Shown piece after piece: positions 41,382 to 50,745 of a stretch of DNA of 64,000 nt. A program made the translations under genes and the position numbers. Under the pieces are notes generated by a model that did no database searches, had not been told where the DNA came from, and saw only the letters and a list, made by a program, of their open reading frames with translations. The number at the start of each line of letters is the position of its first letter. Position 1 is the stretch's first letter. Source of the stretch: Psococerastis gibbosa (taxonomy: Eukaryota > Arthropoda > Insecta > Psocodea > Psocidae); assembly GCA_963971405.1 (NCBI GenBank), contig OZ020491.1:6442855-6506854 (forward strand), given 5' to 3'.

Positions 41382-41393
41382 TTTATATCTACT

Positions 41394-41399
41394 GACTTC
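41394..41399. repeat. Target-site duplication, right (GACTTC)
   Basis: Second copy of the 6-bp duplication, continuing directly into SINE D. Confidence 0.85.
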
Positions 41400-41525
41400 G
41401 ATGGCCAGGTGGTAACGTGCTTGCACTTGTGCAAGTCCTTTCACGCCATGCGATCGGAGACGTGTCGTAGCTCAACACGGGTACTAACCTACAGAGACGG
41501 CTGAAGAGGTCAATCGGATACAAAA
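41394..41525 (+). mobile_element. SINE D interrupted by the Polinton-type element
   Basis: GACTTCGATGGCCAGGTGGT, ACGTGCTTGCACTTGTGC, CGGAGACGTGTCGTAGCTCA, ACACGGGTACTAACC and GAGGTCAATCGGATAC. Its first bases lie on the far side of the element at 32162-32171. Confidence 0.82.
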
Positions 41526-41639
41526 AAAATGTTTAAAATAAAAAAAAATAAGTAATGATAAAAATAAAAAGTAATACTATAAAGTAATACTATCTGCCAA
41601 TACATATCATTCTTATATATCTTAACTAAGTCTTTATTA

Positions 41640-42130
41640 TTTAAAAATGGTAATCTTATAAAAGGTAGTCTATTGGATTCATTATAGCTAATGTTTTAAT
41701 AAATTTACGTTTGCCATCGGTGGTGTCTAAATGTGTAGCATTAAGATTAAATATTTTAGTTAGCCTGTAAATGGGAGTATTTGCACATATTCGGGTAGTT
41801 TGTAGATAAAAAAAAGGTCATTGTTTCTGGATCGTCTATTTGGGGTATTAATTAAAAGTTTTTCTGAGAGCTCTGATGAATCGAGTATTGAATGGAAAAT
41901 GTTATATAAGACTTTTATTGCAATTTTTGTTCTTCTTGTCTTAAGCGTGGGCATCAGAAAGTAATTTAGTAATGCTTCGTAAGGCGTTAGTTGTGGGTAA
42001 ACACCCGTTTGTCTATAGTACATACATTTTAAAAATCTCTTTTGTACTTTTTCTAAACTTTTTATGTTGCCCTTTGTGTAGGGGTCCCCGTATTCGAGTA
42101 TACTCCTGCATAGGGAGTTTACACGATTCC
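41640..42130 (-). pseudogene. LINE reverse transcriptase C-terminal part
   Basis: The minus-strand frame from about 42120: CRSILEYGDPYTKG, LEKVQKRFLKCM, then LKTRRTKIAIKVLYNIF, ILDSSELSEKLLINTPNRRS and RNNDLFFIYKL. This is the standard region after the RT palm/thumb in CR1/Jockey-like LINEs (RSILEYG...E.VQKRFL...RR.......). It stops at 41760. No catalytic YxDD in this piece. Confidence 0.8.
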
Positions 42131-42300
42131 ATGGCCTGATAAGGCGGCATCGGATCTATTCAAGATTATCCTAACTGCATCACAATGACTGCTCAATCAT
42201 TCAAGGAAGCAAAGGCAAGGAAGATCTATAAGATGTCAGATGGTCTATTTAATTATTTCGCTTTGAGGTCACACACGCCTCTGGGGGTCTGAATGGAACA
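42131..42300 (+). repeat. Dispersed repeat with a short ORF
   Basis: Paralogous to 31010-31140. A frame starting MTAQSFKEAKARKIYKMSD covers 39 codons here; the other copy has a deletion and stops after ten. It may be the remnant of a coding repeat; family unknown. Confidence 0.45.
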
Positions 42301-43544
42301 CCAGGACATGTTGCGGATTCCAACATGGAATTTGTATGATGCTGCTGCCTCATGTTCCTTCTCTGATCAAATTAAGCATGAGAGCATCCTGTTCCTTTCG
42401 AGTCGATTCCAGAATTCGAGTAATTCCTTTCAATTACCGAGTATTTGGGGCACGGGATCTGTGTTGTGGAGTTAGAGATGGTAATTAATTTGTGTTTATT
42501 ATTTCTGGTGATACCTGTTCCTTTCAGAACACATTAGTTCCTTTTTTTAAAAAAACGTGTATTGTATAATTCTAGCTATTTCACTAATCAATCAATATAA
42601 TTTGTTCTGACTTAAGTCTGATTTAAGTGCTCGTCAGATGATGGCCATAGTCTGGGGGCTGAAAAATTGTGAATTTAAATAAATCATAAATCTAGTACCG
42701 ATATATGAATAAGTCTTCCAATGTGAATTCTAAACGTTACTGATGTTAAAATGCGTAAAACACCATTATTTTGCGCCTATATTTTCAAAATTTCTTTCGG
42801 GGGAGCCCCAGGATTCCTCTCTGTCCTTCTAAACCGTCGTAGTTGTAACTTTTTGAATTAGTCCGTGTGTCCGCAAAATGTTATCTGTCTGCCTATGTCA
42901 GCAAATAGACTTTTCTCTCATATAAGAGTAACACCAAAAATTCTGAAGAATACAATAGATACAATTGAGTTCTCAAGAAAAAATTACACTACATAGGCCT
43001 ATACAGTTGCCATAACATCCCCCCCCCCCCCACGAAAAAATCCTGGCTTCAGCCCTGGGACAGGTAGTATAATATTATGTACGTATATATGTCATTTTTT
43101 TCAAAAACTTGCGAGTTTCATCTGCTGACCTTTGGATACACATGTTTAAGCTCTTATTATAAGTGTACAATTCTTTGTAAGCGATCAGTAATTCAACAGT
43201 CATCGTTGGTAAAAAAAAAAAACGAAAGATCAATTTGCTACTATTGGGAAGTGATAAATCAGCCACATCAATCCCAAAGCCCGCACGCACCAGCAAATCG
43301 GAAATTTGCCCCCCCCATAGAACTCAGCACTGGGAGAAAGCACAAACAGAAATTGAAAGGAACGATCGTGAAAGTGGTGAGAGGGCAATCAGACTGTATT
43401 AATAGACTAATCCAAAAACAGAGCGCTCTCTCTGCCATTCCAAAATAACTTGTCCCTCGGGGTTGGGGGAGGGTGGAACACGCCCCCTCCAAACACCCTA
43501 CTCCACAACTAAAGTCTTAACTGCTCTGGTTATAATACAATATG
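42301..43544. other. No gene; MITE debris and AT-rich DNA
   Basis: 42753-43050 resembles a hAT-like G-tract MITE (AATGCGTAAAACACCATTAT, a C-run, TCCTGGCTTCAGCCCTG). The ORFs at 43075-43492 overlap on both strands and match nothing. Confidence 0.4.
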
Positions 43545-43918
43545 TTGTTGTTGTTGTTGTTGTTGTTTCTAACGCCTGCTTTCAGCATTTCTGCTTTAAG
43601 CAACCCTGTCAGCCTGGCGGGGGGAGTGAGTCTGTTTGTTAACTTGAGGCACCCAAAGGGCAGACTCTATCACCTCGGGGAAAGGGGAGTTGACTAACAG
43701 GGTGGACCTCCTGATTATAGTGGATTCCGAACCACTTGGGGAACATGGTAAAGTCACACGATTAGATCGGAGGTGACCAGGACTCGACTTGCACTGCCTA
43801 AGCGCGTTATCATGTCCCACCAGGTTCCCCTGCCAACGCTTTGCACACTACCAAGTTGCCGCAGTTTGAAACATGCTCTGCTCTAAATGGAATCAACATG
43901 GTAAGGCCGTTGGCAATT
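43545..43918 (-). mobile_element. SINE C with 14-bp target duplication
   Basis: TATAATACAATATG flanks it at 43531-43544 and 43919-43932. The minus strand starts GCCAACGGCCTTACCATGTT and ends in a CAA tail (GTTG run at 43545-43566). Confidence 0.92.
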
Positions 43919-44001
43919 TATAATACAATATGGCATAATATACCTGTAAACTTGGCAGGGCAGTAATAATGACCCGGAGGATTTTAGTGCAGTGAGCAAT
44001 A

Positions 44002-44345
44002 TAGCCAACCGCCATACCGTGTTGAATCAACTAGAACAGAGCCTGTTCCAAAGTGCGGCAAACTTGGTAGTGTGCAGGGCAACATGGTGGGACATGATAA
44101 CGTGCTGAGACTATACTAGCTAGTCTGAGTGCGTGGCATCTCCGAATTAATCGGGTGACTTTACTATGTTCCCCAAGTGGTTCGGAATCCACTATAATCA
44201 GGAGGTCCATCCTGTCAGTCAACTCCCCTACTCGCCGAGGTGAATGAGTCTGCCTTTAGGGTGCCTCAAGTTAATAAACAGACTCACTCCCCCCGCCAGG
44301 CTGACAGGGTTGCTTAAAGGAGGAATGCGTTGGAAAACAAACAAC
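44002..44345 (+). mobile_element. SINE C, diverged
   Basis: GCCATACCGTGTTGAATCAA, AACTTGGTAGTGTGCAGGG, GTGGTTCGGAATCCACTATA, GGGTGCCTCAAGTTAATAAA and an ACAAACAACAAACA tail. Confidence 0.8.
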
Positions 44346-44480
44346 AACAAACAGTTAACCACCATGGCAAGGTGGAGACTTGGGTTCAAGTCCCATTTCC
44401 GTCCCTTTTTTCTTCTTCTTCTTCCCCCATAGTCGGGTGATCTCGCCCCTGTCGGACGTTAACGCCCTTTTTCCATGTCT
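44346..44480. repeat. tRNA-like B-box and CTT tail remnant
   Basis: GGTGGAGACTTGGGTTCAAG + TCCCATTTCCG has a good B-box (GGTTCAAGTCC). It is followed by a CTT run and ATAGTCGGGTGATCTCGCCC, which resembles the CTT/GGTCGCCCCC segment inside the Polinton arms (32700-32760). Confidence 0.4.
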
Positions 44481-44702
44481 TTCTATTTCTAATTCTCCTG
44501 CCTGAATAGGCTTCCTATTTAGTTAAATAGGTATGTATGTATGACCTTGGAGGCGGAACCCCACCCAAAATTTGGACACATGTAGGCCCCCCAGTCGTAC
44601 TAGTCAATTTCTATTGTTATAAGAATTGAACACCAGGTCACCATAAAACAGCATTCAGCACCCAATGCGACAAGTACAACTATGAAGGAAAAACACTGTT
44701 TA

Positions 44703-45123
44703 GGCGTGTATTCCACTGGTCGATTTTCCCGTCAACTGTTTTTTTTTTACTTTATTTTTTTTATTGAAAAAATTATTAATCGCATACAAAAAATTTAATG
44801 AATGTATCCGATTGACCACTTCAGTCGCCTCTGTAGGTTAGTACCCGTGTTGAGTTACGACACGTCTCCGATCGCCTGGCGTGTAGAGACTCGCCCAAGT
44901 ACTAGTACGCTACCACCTGGCCATTGAAGTCGATACCTGGCCATCGAAGTCGATATGATAAAAAAGAGTCTGCTACCATATTATAACTTAATTTAAGGAG
45001 ACTATTATGTAGTTAGAGAGATACTTAACTTATCTATTATAAATTAAGTTATAATATGGTAGCAGACTCTTTTTAATCACATTTGACCTTTGACATTTAA
45101 AATTGACGAGTGGAATACCCGCC
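44703..45123. mobile_element. PIF-like MITE carrying a SINE D
   Basis: GGCGTGTATTCCACTGGTCG and CGAGTGGAATACCCGCC are inverted ends with TTA on both sides (44700-44702 and 45124-45126). Inside, AGAGTCTGCTACCATATTAT and ATAATATGGTAGCAGACTCT form a second hairpin. Confidence 0.85.
44772..44957 (-). mobile_element. SINE D inside a MITE
   Basis: Minus strand: ATCGACTTCGATGGCCAGG repeated twice in tandem at the 5' end (the second as GACTTCAATGGCCAGG), then TGGTAGCGTACTAG, GGAGACGTGTCGTAACTCA and CATTCATTAAATTTTTTG. Confidence 0.8.
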
Positions 45124-45412
45124 TTATGTGTATAATAGACAATATAATCAGTCATTTTTAATCCTAACCTGGGAATGTAAATGTAAACTAGAAATAATGG
45201 AAAGTGCTATTCAAAATTGTTTTGTTTACATTTTTTAACTCCAAGAATTAACTAATATCAAACGGTTTAATATTATTAATTCTATAGAACCGCAGCAAAA
45301 ACATAGGTCTACTTTAATGGAGGTCGTCATAAACTAAACATAGAACCGTCCTAATTTAATTTCTAATACTAAAAATAATTTACTAAATAATTAAAGTCTA
45401 ACTTTAAGAAAT

Positions 45413-45769
45413 TGCCAACGGCCTTACCATGTTGATTCCATTAGAGCAGAGCATGTTTCAAACTGCGGCAACTTGGTAGTGTGCACAGCGTTGGCAGGGG
45501 AACCTGGTGGGACATGATAACTCGCTCAGTCAGTATAAGTCGAGTCCTGGTCACCTCCGATTTAATCGTGTGACTTTACCATGTTCCCCAAGTGGTTCGG
45601 AATCCACTATAATCAGGAGGTCCACCCTGTTAGTCAACTCCCCTTTCCCCGAGGTGAAAGAGTCTGCCCTTAGGGTGCCTCAAGTTAACAAACAGACTCA
45701 CTCCCCCCGCCAGGCTGACAGGGTTGCTTAAAGCAGAAATGCTGAAAGCAGGCGTTAGAAACAACAACA
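45413..45769 (+). mobile_element. SINE C with 12-bp target duplication
   Basis: ACTTTAAGAAAT flanks it at 45401-45412 and 45770-45781. Full-length and nearly identical to 7957-8310; tail AACAACAACA. Confidence 0.93.
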
Positions 45770-45956
45770 ACTTTAAGAAATGGTAAAATATGTCAGTAGT
45801 GAGGTAGATTTGCCGAGAGAAATAATTCCATCTTGGAACAAATCATTAGGAGTCCTTTCACCTTACTCTTCTCTTTTGAGTCTTTTGCGTCTTCTCTATT
45901 TAGACTGTGTAAGTCTGGTCCCTGGTTATTATTTAAATATAGTATAATAAAAACTG

Positions 45957-46265
45957 AGCCTTAGCTCTGCTGCCCCTGCCATACCAAAATAACCCTGGGG
46001 GCGAAGAATGGGGGATGCAAGGAAGAAGGGGTGGGAAGCCCCTCCATCGTACTCCCCTCTATCTAATAAGCTTTCCTCAACCCTGTTCGCCTTGTTTCTG
46101 TGGCTTGTATACTTGGGTCCAAACGCCCCCTCTGTAATCTGTAATTATATATGTACAATTTTGTTTTCATACAATCAAGAAACCGCCTACAATATACAAT
46201 ATCTGGGTTAATTGTAAGAGTGGGCCGAAAGGCCCGAAATTCAATAAATAAAGTTAATTTTCTTT
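45957..46265 (+). repeat. LINE 3' UTR-like end
   Basis: CTCTGCTGCCCCTGCCATAC, TTTGTTTTCATACAATCAAG and GTGGGCCGAAAGGCCCGAAA with AATAAATAAA. The hairpin-plus-tail is like 22029-22080. The start is arbitrary. Confidence 0.5.
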
Positions 46266-46379
46266 CTTTCTTCTTTCTAATGTTCATCAATTTAATTATG
46301 TACTATAATAACACTATTGTAGAAAAATATGTTTCAGAAAATGTAAGAAGTTGATAGGTACACTGTTGCTTTACATCAT

Positions 46380-46440
46380 CTTCCTCTTCTTTAAATGCCT
46401 CTTCTATCAAAGATTGGCGATCATCATGGCAATTTGGACC
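46380..46440 (-). pseudogene. LINE 3'-terminal remnant (RTE-like)
   Basis: Minus strand: ATTGCCATGATGATCGCCAA reads AMMIANL then stop, followed by GAAGAGGAAGATG tail. Confidence 0.5.
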
Positions 46441-46654
46441 TCGCAGACTGCTGCTTTGAAGGTTGTGATCAACAAGGATGTTCTTCGGCTGCCGGGAGCC
46501 CTCCGTCCCCCTATCTTCCCTTTGATTATTACATGTAGAAAGCAATAGTTTTCTTTTCTCGTCCCACGAGTATGTTAGTTTCCGTTTTTTAAACTTTATC
46601 TAATTTGTGATAATTAAGAGAATAGTGCCCCTGTGGCTGTAAAATAAGTATTGA

Positions 46655-46825
46655 CTTTTTGTTCTGTTTCTATGCCAACCTAGTGGAGTTAGGGCTATAA
46701 AGCCCTCTCTTACACTCAACAACGTGCCCTCGAAGCATGGCCAGAAAATGTAGCAAGTGGGGGACTCGAACCAACAATATCTCGGGTGAATGTTGGAGTC
46801 TGTACCACTAGTCTACATGTCCTGA
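46655..46825 (-). mobile_element. SINE A with internal deletion
   Basis: Minus strand: GGACATGTAGACTAGTGGTA, GGTTCGAGTCCCCCAC, GGCCATGCTTCGAGGGCACG then directly TTGAGTGTAAGAGAGG. The segment AAAGCAGGCGGTCCCGGG is missing. Confidence 0.83.
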
Positions 46826-47229
46826 CATAATATGCGTACACAGTATGTAAGTTTTATCATATTTTTATTTACATTGCTGTTCATCATATAAAATATAGCC
46901 TATCAAGAGTCCTACAAATGATAAACACATATAAAGGGTAGCCTATTAGACTGTCATGATTTTTTTTATGTTAAATTTTCAAGTGCTTAATACTGCTCGT
47001 CCAAAGAAAGGTTATTAGTTTTGTAAATGAACCCTGTATAATCCTGACGAATTTAAAATTAATGCACTAATTTTAAATTGGGTTGACGTCAAAAGAATTG
47101 AAAATTGAGCTAATAAAAAAAGATAATTTCATTATTTCTACTCAGTTTCTCCCCTCCTTCATTTCATTTCAGGCCATGATCAATGAAATTTTTATGACAG
47201 TTGCCTGGCTGTTCGTGCATTTCCAACAT
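46826..47229. other. Unassigned AT-rich DNA
   Basis: No gene or repeat border recognised. Confidence 0.35.
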
Positions 47230-47775
47230 CAAACCTTGGAATATGGAAGACGACTTGCCGGACGTCCTCGAATAATGAATTGGAAACTGACCTTCGCGAA
47301 TTGGGAGTCCGTAGATGGGGGAGCTTTGTACAAAACCGAGATGACCGGAGGTAGATGTTTAGTTAGAATAATAGGTTTAGGGAAAGATGAATTTATGTAG
47401 GTACTTACAGATGGTTTTGGTGTTCTCTTACTTGATACCTTTCCGAGCTCGGTTAAGAGGTGGAGGTGTCCTTTTCTTGAGACAGATTCTTGCATGTAAA
47501 ATAGTTGTTCAGTAGCAGTTGATTAAATAATATGATGGTAAAAGACTTGTTATTTTAGTAGAACTTATTAAATTATAAAGTAGTGGCAGTTGGTTGCAAA
47601 TGTGAAGAGTCAAATTCGTATGGACTTGAAAATTAGATGTGATAGTTTTATATAGGTGGCGCACGAGTCGCCAGTCACAAGTTAGGCGCCAATATTTAAA
47701 TTGTGACTAGGAGGAGTGTTGTTGAGCAGGCCAAAGCTCATCAAGGGCTGTAGAACCAGAAGAAGAAGAAGGCCT
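47230..47775 (+). pseudogene. LINE RT C-terminus, plus copy, interrupted
   Basis: Reads GRRLAGRPRI, then after a frameshift LETDLRELGVRRWGSFVQNR, DDRR. After about 345 bp of foreign sequence (to 47705) the motif resumes as RRSVVEQAKAHQGL-stop with a (GAA)n tail. GGAGG occurs at both ends of the interruption. Confidence 0.7.
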
Positions 47776-47859
47776 TGGAATAGCCACTAACGTAATTTGT
47801 GGAAACACAGTGGTTCTTGTTGGAAATGCATCAGTCAAAGAAATTTGAACGTTGTGTAA

Positions 47860-48245
47860 TATTCCTATCTTCTTCTTCTTCTGGTTTTCCAGCCTTTGAT
47901 GAGCTTTGGCCTGCTCGACAACATTCCTCCAGTCATCTCATTTTTGTACAACGCTCCACCATCTATGGACTCCCAACTCGCGAAGGTCAGTTTCTAACTT
48001 GTCCTTCCAGCGTTTCGAGGACTTCCGTCCAGTCGTCTTCCTGTCATGCTTGATGTATATATCTTTTCCGGCATGCGGTCGTCTGATATTCTTACGACGT
48101 GTCCCAGCCATTTTATGTGTCGCGGTTGTATGAACCGGACAATATCTTCTCCGTTGAGTATTGCGTCTATTTCGGCGTTGTTAATTCTTATATGCCACCC
48201 TCCGCTACGTCTTCGCACATTATCTTTCTTTCCAATACTCACATT
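47860..48245 (-). pseudogene. LINE RT C-terminus, minus copy
   Basis: From 48242 on the minus strand: VRRRSGGWHIRINNAEIDAI, LNGEDIVRFIQPRHIKWLGH, VVRISDDRMPEKIY, then after a frameshift KRWKDKLETDLRELGVHRWW and DDWRNVVEQAKAHQRLENQ with a GAA tail. Same family as 47230, tail-to-tail with it. Confidence 0.82.
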
Positions 48246-48322
48246 AATATTCCTATAGCCTACTGTAACCTACTGTTTTCAAATTATTCGCGATTTCATA
48301 TAATAATGTACAAAAACGTTAC

Positions 48323-48552
48323 ATTGTAGTATTATATGGTATATACTATAATACTGACATTAAATTAACTTTGGTTGAAGATGTAACCTCCTCGTTATAA
48401 CCGAAATTAGAGGATATGGAAAAACTGGGCTTGGCGGGATTCAAACCCTACGCCTAACCGGGGCGTCGTCTTAACCGCTGGACCACAAGCATCGACAAGT
48501 CCAGCAATCGCCAAATCCTCTACTTATGCTCAAATTGACATGATTCGTATTG
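48323..48552 (-). mobile_element. SINE B
   Basis: Starts and ends exactly as the copy at 27693 (TTACATTGTAGTATTATATG ... TTGACATGATT). The head has a deletion of CGATCTA next to the B-box, which reads GGTTTGAATCC. Confidence 0.82.
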
Positions 48553-48635
48553 TTAGACAGGTTAACACAACTACACAACTATCTAACCGAACAGGTCTGT
48601 GAGCTTACTTAATTGCATAAAGGCAATGCTTTATT

Positions 48636-48852
48636 CAATATATTGTAGTAATGTATGGTATATATAACACTGACATTAAATGAACTTTGGTTGAAAAGGT
48701 AACCTCCTCGTTATAACCGAAATTAAAGGATATGGAAAAAACTGGGCTTGGCTGGGGCTTGTGGTCCAGCGGTTAAGACGACGCCCCGGTTAGGCGTAGA
48801 TCGTGGGTTCGAATCCCACCAAGCCCAGTTTTTTCCATATCCCCTAATTTCG
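48636..48852. mobile_element. SINE B fold-back
   Basis: 48636-48753 is an inverted SINE B body ending GGATATGGAAAAAACTGGGC. A plus-strand head follows at once and then the body restarts in plus orientation (AAGCCCAGTTTTTTCCATAT). The two bodies pair over about 35 bp with the tRNA-like head as loop. Confidence 0.75.
48755..48826 (+). other. tRNA cloverleaf-like SINE B head
   Basis: 72 nt with a perfect 7-bp acceptor stem (GGGCTTG / CAAGCCC), D-arm and A-box TGGTCCAGCGG, anticodon stem ACGCC/GGCGT with loop CCGGTTA, and T-arm GTGGG-TTCGAAT-CCCAC. The loop lacks U33 (it has C), and the sequence is repeated in other SINE B copies, so I call it a SINE head rather than a working tRNA gene. Confidence 0.75.
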
Positions 48853-49262
48853 CATACAAAAACGTGTAAATCCATTGAAATCTCGGATTCGAAAATTTCG
48901 ACCATCACAAAGCTTTCCTTATACTACGTATAAATTGGAAAGCAATAAAAGACTAAAAGTATAGTGCTGAAAGTAGCTGAGCTTTTGAGTAATGCTTTAT
49001 AAATAGTTTCAGAGGCGAAAATCCCTTATCTGTACCTCGTCGTAGTGAAGATGTTACGACAGAACAGATAGATTTTGAGCTGAGATAAGTGAAAAACACT
49101 GTCTTTTGGAAAACTGGCCACGAGTGTGGAGAAACGCAATGAAAACTCAACGGTAGAAGACAACGCTGGAACCACTGCATTTCAATTCGTATAGACATCA
49201 TGACTACAGTTGTCATGATGATCGCCAATCTTCGATAGAAGAAGAAGAAGATAGATAGATTG
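48853..49262 (+). pseudogene. Repeat E 3' module, then LINE 3' end (RTE-like)
   Basis: 48853-48945 is the last module of repeat E (GTGTAAATCCATTGAAATC, CACAAAGCTTTCCTTATACT). Then 49150-49250 reads RRQRWNHCISIRIDIM and VVMMIANLR-stop with GAAGAAGAAGAAG and GATAGATAGAT tails. The same E-to-LINE order occurs at 6300-6870, so E and this LINE end may be parts of one element. Confidence 0.6.
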
Positions 49263-49279
49263 TGGAAACACAGGAACTA

Positions 49280-49700
49280 GAGCTCTGATTGGCTAGTAAT
49301 GACGTACAATTGATGACAGCAGGCCATAGGTACACTGGTACAAACGTGTATTACCTTTATACCTCGCTGTCCAGAGTGAATCATAATTATGCAATTGAGG
49401 ACAAGAATTTGTCAGAACTGACGTATGGTTGTAGATCCGTTCGATTCCACTTTCCGAATATTTCCCGTCACATGGTTATTGCGGGAACTCATTTGAATCA
49501 TCAATGCGGTAGACTTCGTTGGCAACAGCGAGGCTTGCCCATGAGTCGGCATATTTCTCATTAGCTACTAAAATCATGAAAATAACACGCGCGCATGAGA
49601 TCATTTGTTATCATTTTTAAGTTACATTCCAATGAGTCACATATTATCCCAGCTTTTTTCAGCTTCATTACCCACCGATTTCGGTGGAAACTACTTACAT
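49280..49700 (+). repeat. Dispersed repeat G, plus copy
   Basis: GTAGATCCGTTCGATTCCAC, TTGCCCATGAGTCGGCATAT, GAGATCATTTGTTATCAT. The inverse copy is at 55841-56128. A 91-codon ORF lies in this copy but is not kept in the other. Confidence 0.6.
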
Positions 49701-50330
49701 TTATTTCCAACTCGGGGTACCACGAGCTGCGAATAAACGTATGTGGTTTCCCCCCAAAAACTCTTTGCCTCTTTTCCTTGTTTTATTAAACCAGATGTTA
49801 GGTTAGTGATTTAGTGGGAGGGGGTATGTTCTCCAAATAAGACCAAATAGCCTACTTGGGAATGTCTGAAAAAAATTGTAAATTCATTATATTTCGTCAA
49901 TTTACAATTGAAAGTTCAAGAGAATGATGAACAAGTTATATTCTACTCTGATTAAGAGGATATGTTATGTAGAAAATTGGCACCCCAAAATTAAATGCTC
50001 TTCATTTTTTATTTCATTAACACAGCAAGTTATTAAAAATTTGGCACATTTAAGTTGTAGGAGACTACTTCGAGTATCATGTAATTGGGTATTTTTACTT
50101 TTCGGTTTTGTGGTTTCTCAAAAAATCCTAGTTTACGCTAAATTTTAGTCCCCACTGGTTTTTATGAAAGAACTAAGGTACCAAAAATTTAATATCTCCT
50201 ATTATATGATGCAAGAAGTAGTCTTCAACAACTTACATGAGCCAAATCATTAATAACATGCTTTTTTAATTCAATAAAAAATAAAAAGTCAATAAAAACA
50301 ACAAATTTCGGGGGGATCATTTTCTACTTA

Positions 50331-50720
50331 GGCGCGGTTTCCACCGACCTCTAAGTGCAAAATACACATACGGTGACGTACTAGCAGATATCATTAATAA
50401 AGGCGGGGTTTCCACCGACCTCTCATTGCAGAATGCAAATGACATTGACGGACATTTTTGTTTTACTCTAATGCCATAGTTAAAATTGATCAATGATCGT
50501 AGAGTAAAATCACAAACTAAAATTAAAAAATGACGTCATGGGATATGTTAAGCACAAACATTTTAATAGATTTCTATAAAAAGAAAAATTCAAATTTCCG
50601 TCAATGTCATCTGCATTCTGCAATGAGAGGTCGGTGGAAACCCCGCCTAAGTCTTGAATGTCTGCTACCACGTCACCGTATGTGTATTTTGCACTTATAG
50701 AGGTCGGTGGAAACCGCGCC
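50331..50720. mobile_element. PIF-like MITE, middle shell
   Basis: GGCGCGGTTTCCACCGACCT and AGGTCGGTGGAAACCGCGCC are exact inverted ends; TTA and GTA flank it. CGGTGACGT(A/G) and AGCAGA continue the arm. Confidence 0.87.
50402..50647. mobile_element. PIF-like MITE, innermost
   Basis: GGCGGGGTTTCCACCGACCT and AGGTCGGTGGAAACCCCGCC are exact ends, flanked by AAA and TAA. The interior is homologous to 26883-27125. Confidence 0.88.
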
Positions 50721-50745
50721 GTAGCAATGTAGCATGTCCTCTTAA

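Larger units (their letters stand above)
32172..41393. mobile_element. Palindromic Polinton/Maverick-type element
   Basis: A 9222-bp unit with ends AGTAGATATAAAAG and CTTTTATATCTACT and a 6-bp duplication. It is symmetric about 36782.5: arms 32172-36412 and 37153-41393 (4241 bp each) around a 740-bp spacer. All paired ORFs have identical translations and mirrored coordinates, so there is no net indel between arms. It encodes a retroviral-type integrase with chromodomain and the C-terminal part of a packaging-type ATPase, a combination specific to Polintons. Protein-primed polymerase, protease and capsid genes are absent; typical Polintons are 15-20 kb. Inference: one end was duplicated by fold-back and replaced the rest of the element, and the product then inserted as a unit. 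Confidence 0.85.
37153..41393. repeat. Right arm of the inverted repeat
   Basis: Exact mirror of 32172-36412, including the CTT/GAA run lengths (seven units on each side beside the ACAC) and both SINE copies. Confidence 0.93.
49956..50741. mobile_element. TTAA MITE containing two nested MITEs
   Basis: GAGGATATGTTATGTAGAAA at the left and ATGTAGCATGTCCTC at the right are inverted ends with TTAA on both sides (49952-49955 and 50742-50745). The interior ATGATGCAAGAAGTAGTCTT marks the 9601 family. Removing 50331-50720 restores the right arm. Confidence 0.78.

Noticed and set aside
32166..41399. Palindrome explained purely as an assembly hairpin artefact
   Set aside because: A 740-bp unique spacer and a 6-bp duplication splitting a SINE D at the outer ends are not expected from a simple hairpin artefact; still, long reads are needed because the arms look identical.
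48755..48826. A functional tRNA gene
   Set aside because: The stems are good, but the anticodon loop lacks U33, the same head recurs in other SINE B copies, and it sits between SINE bodies.
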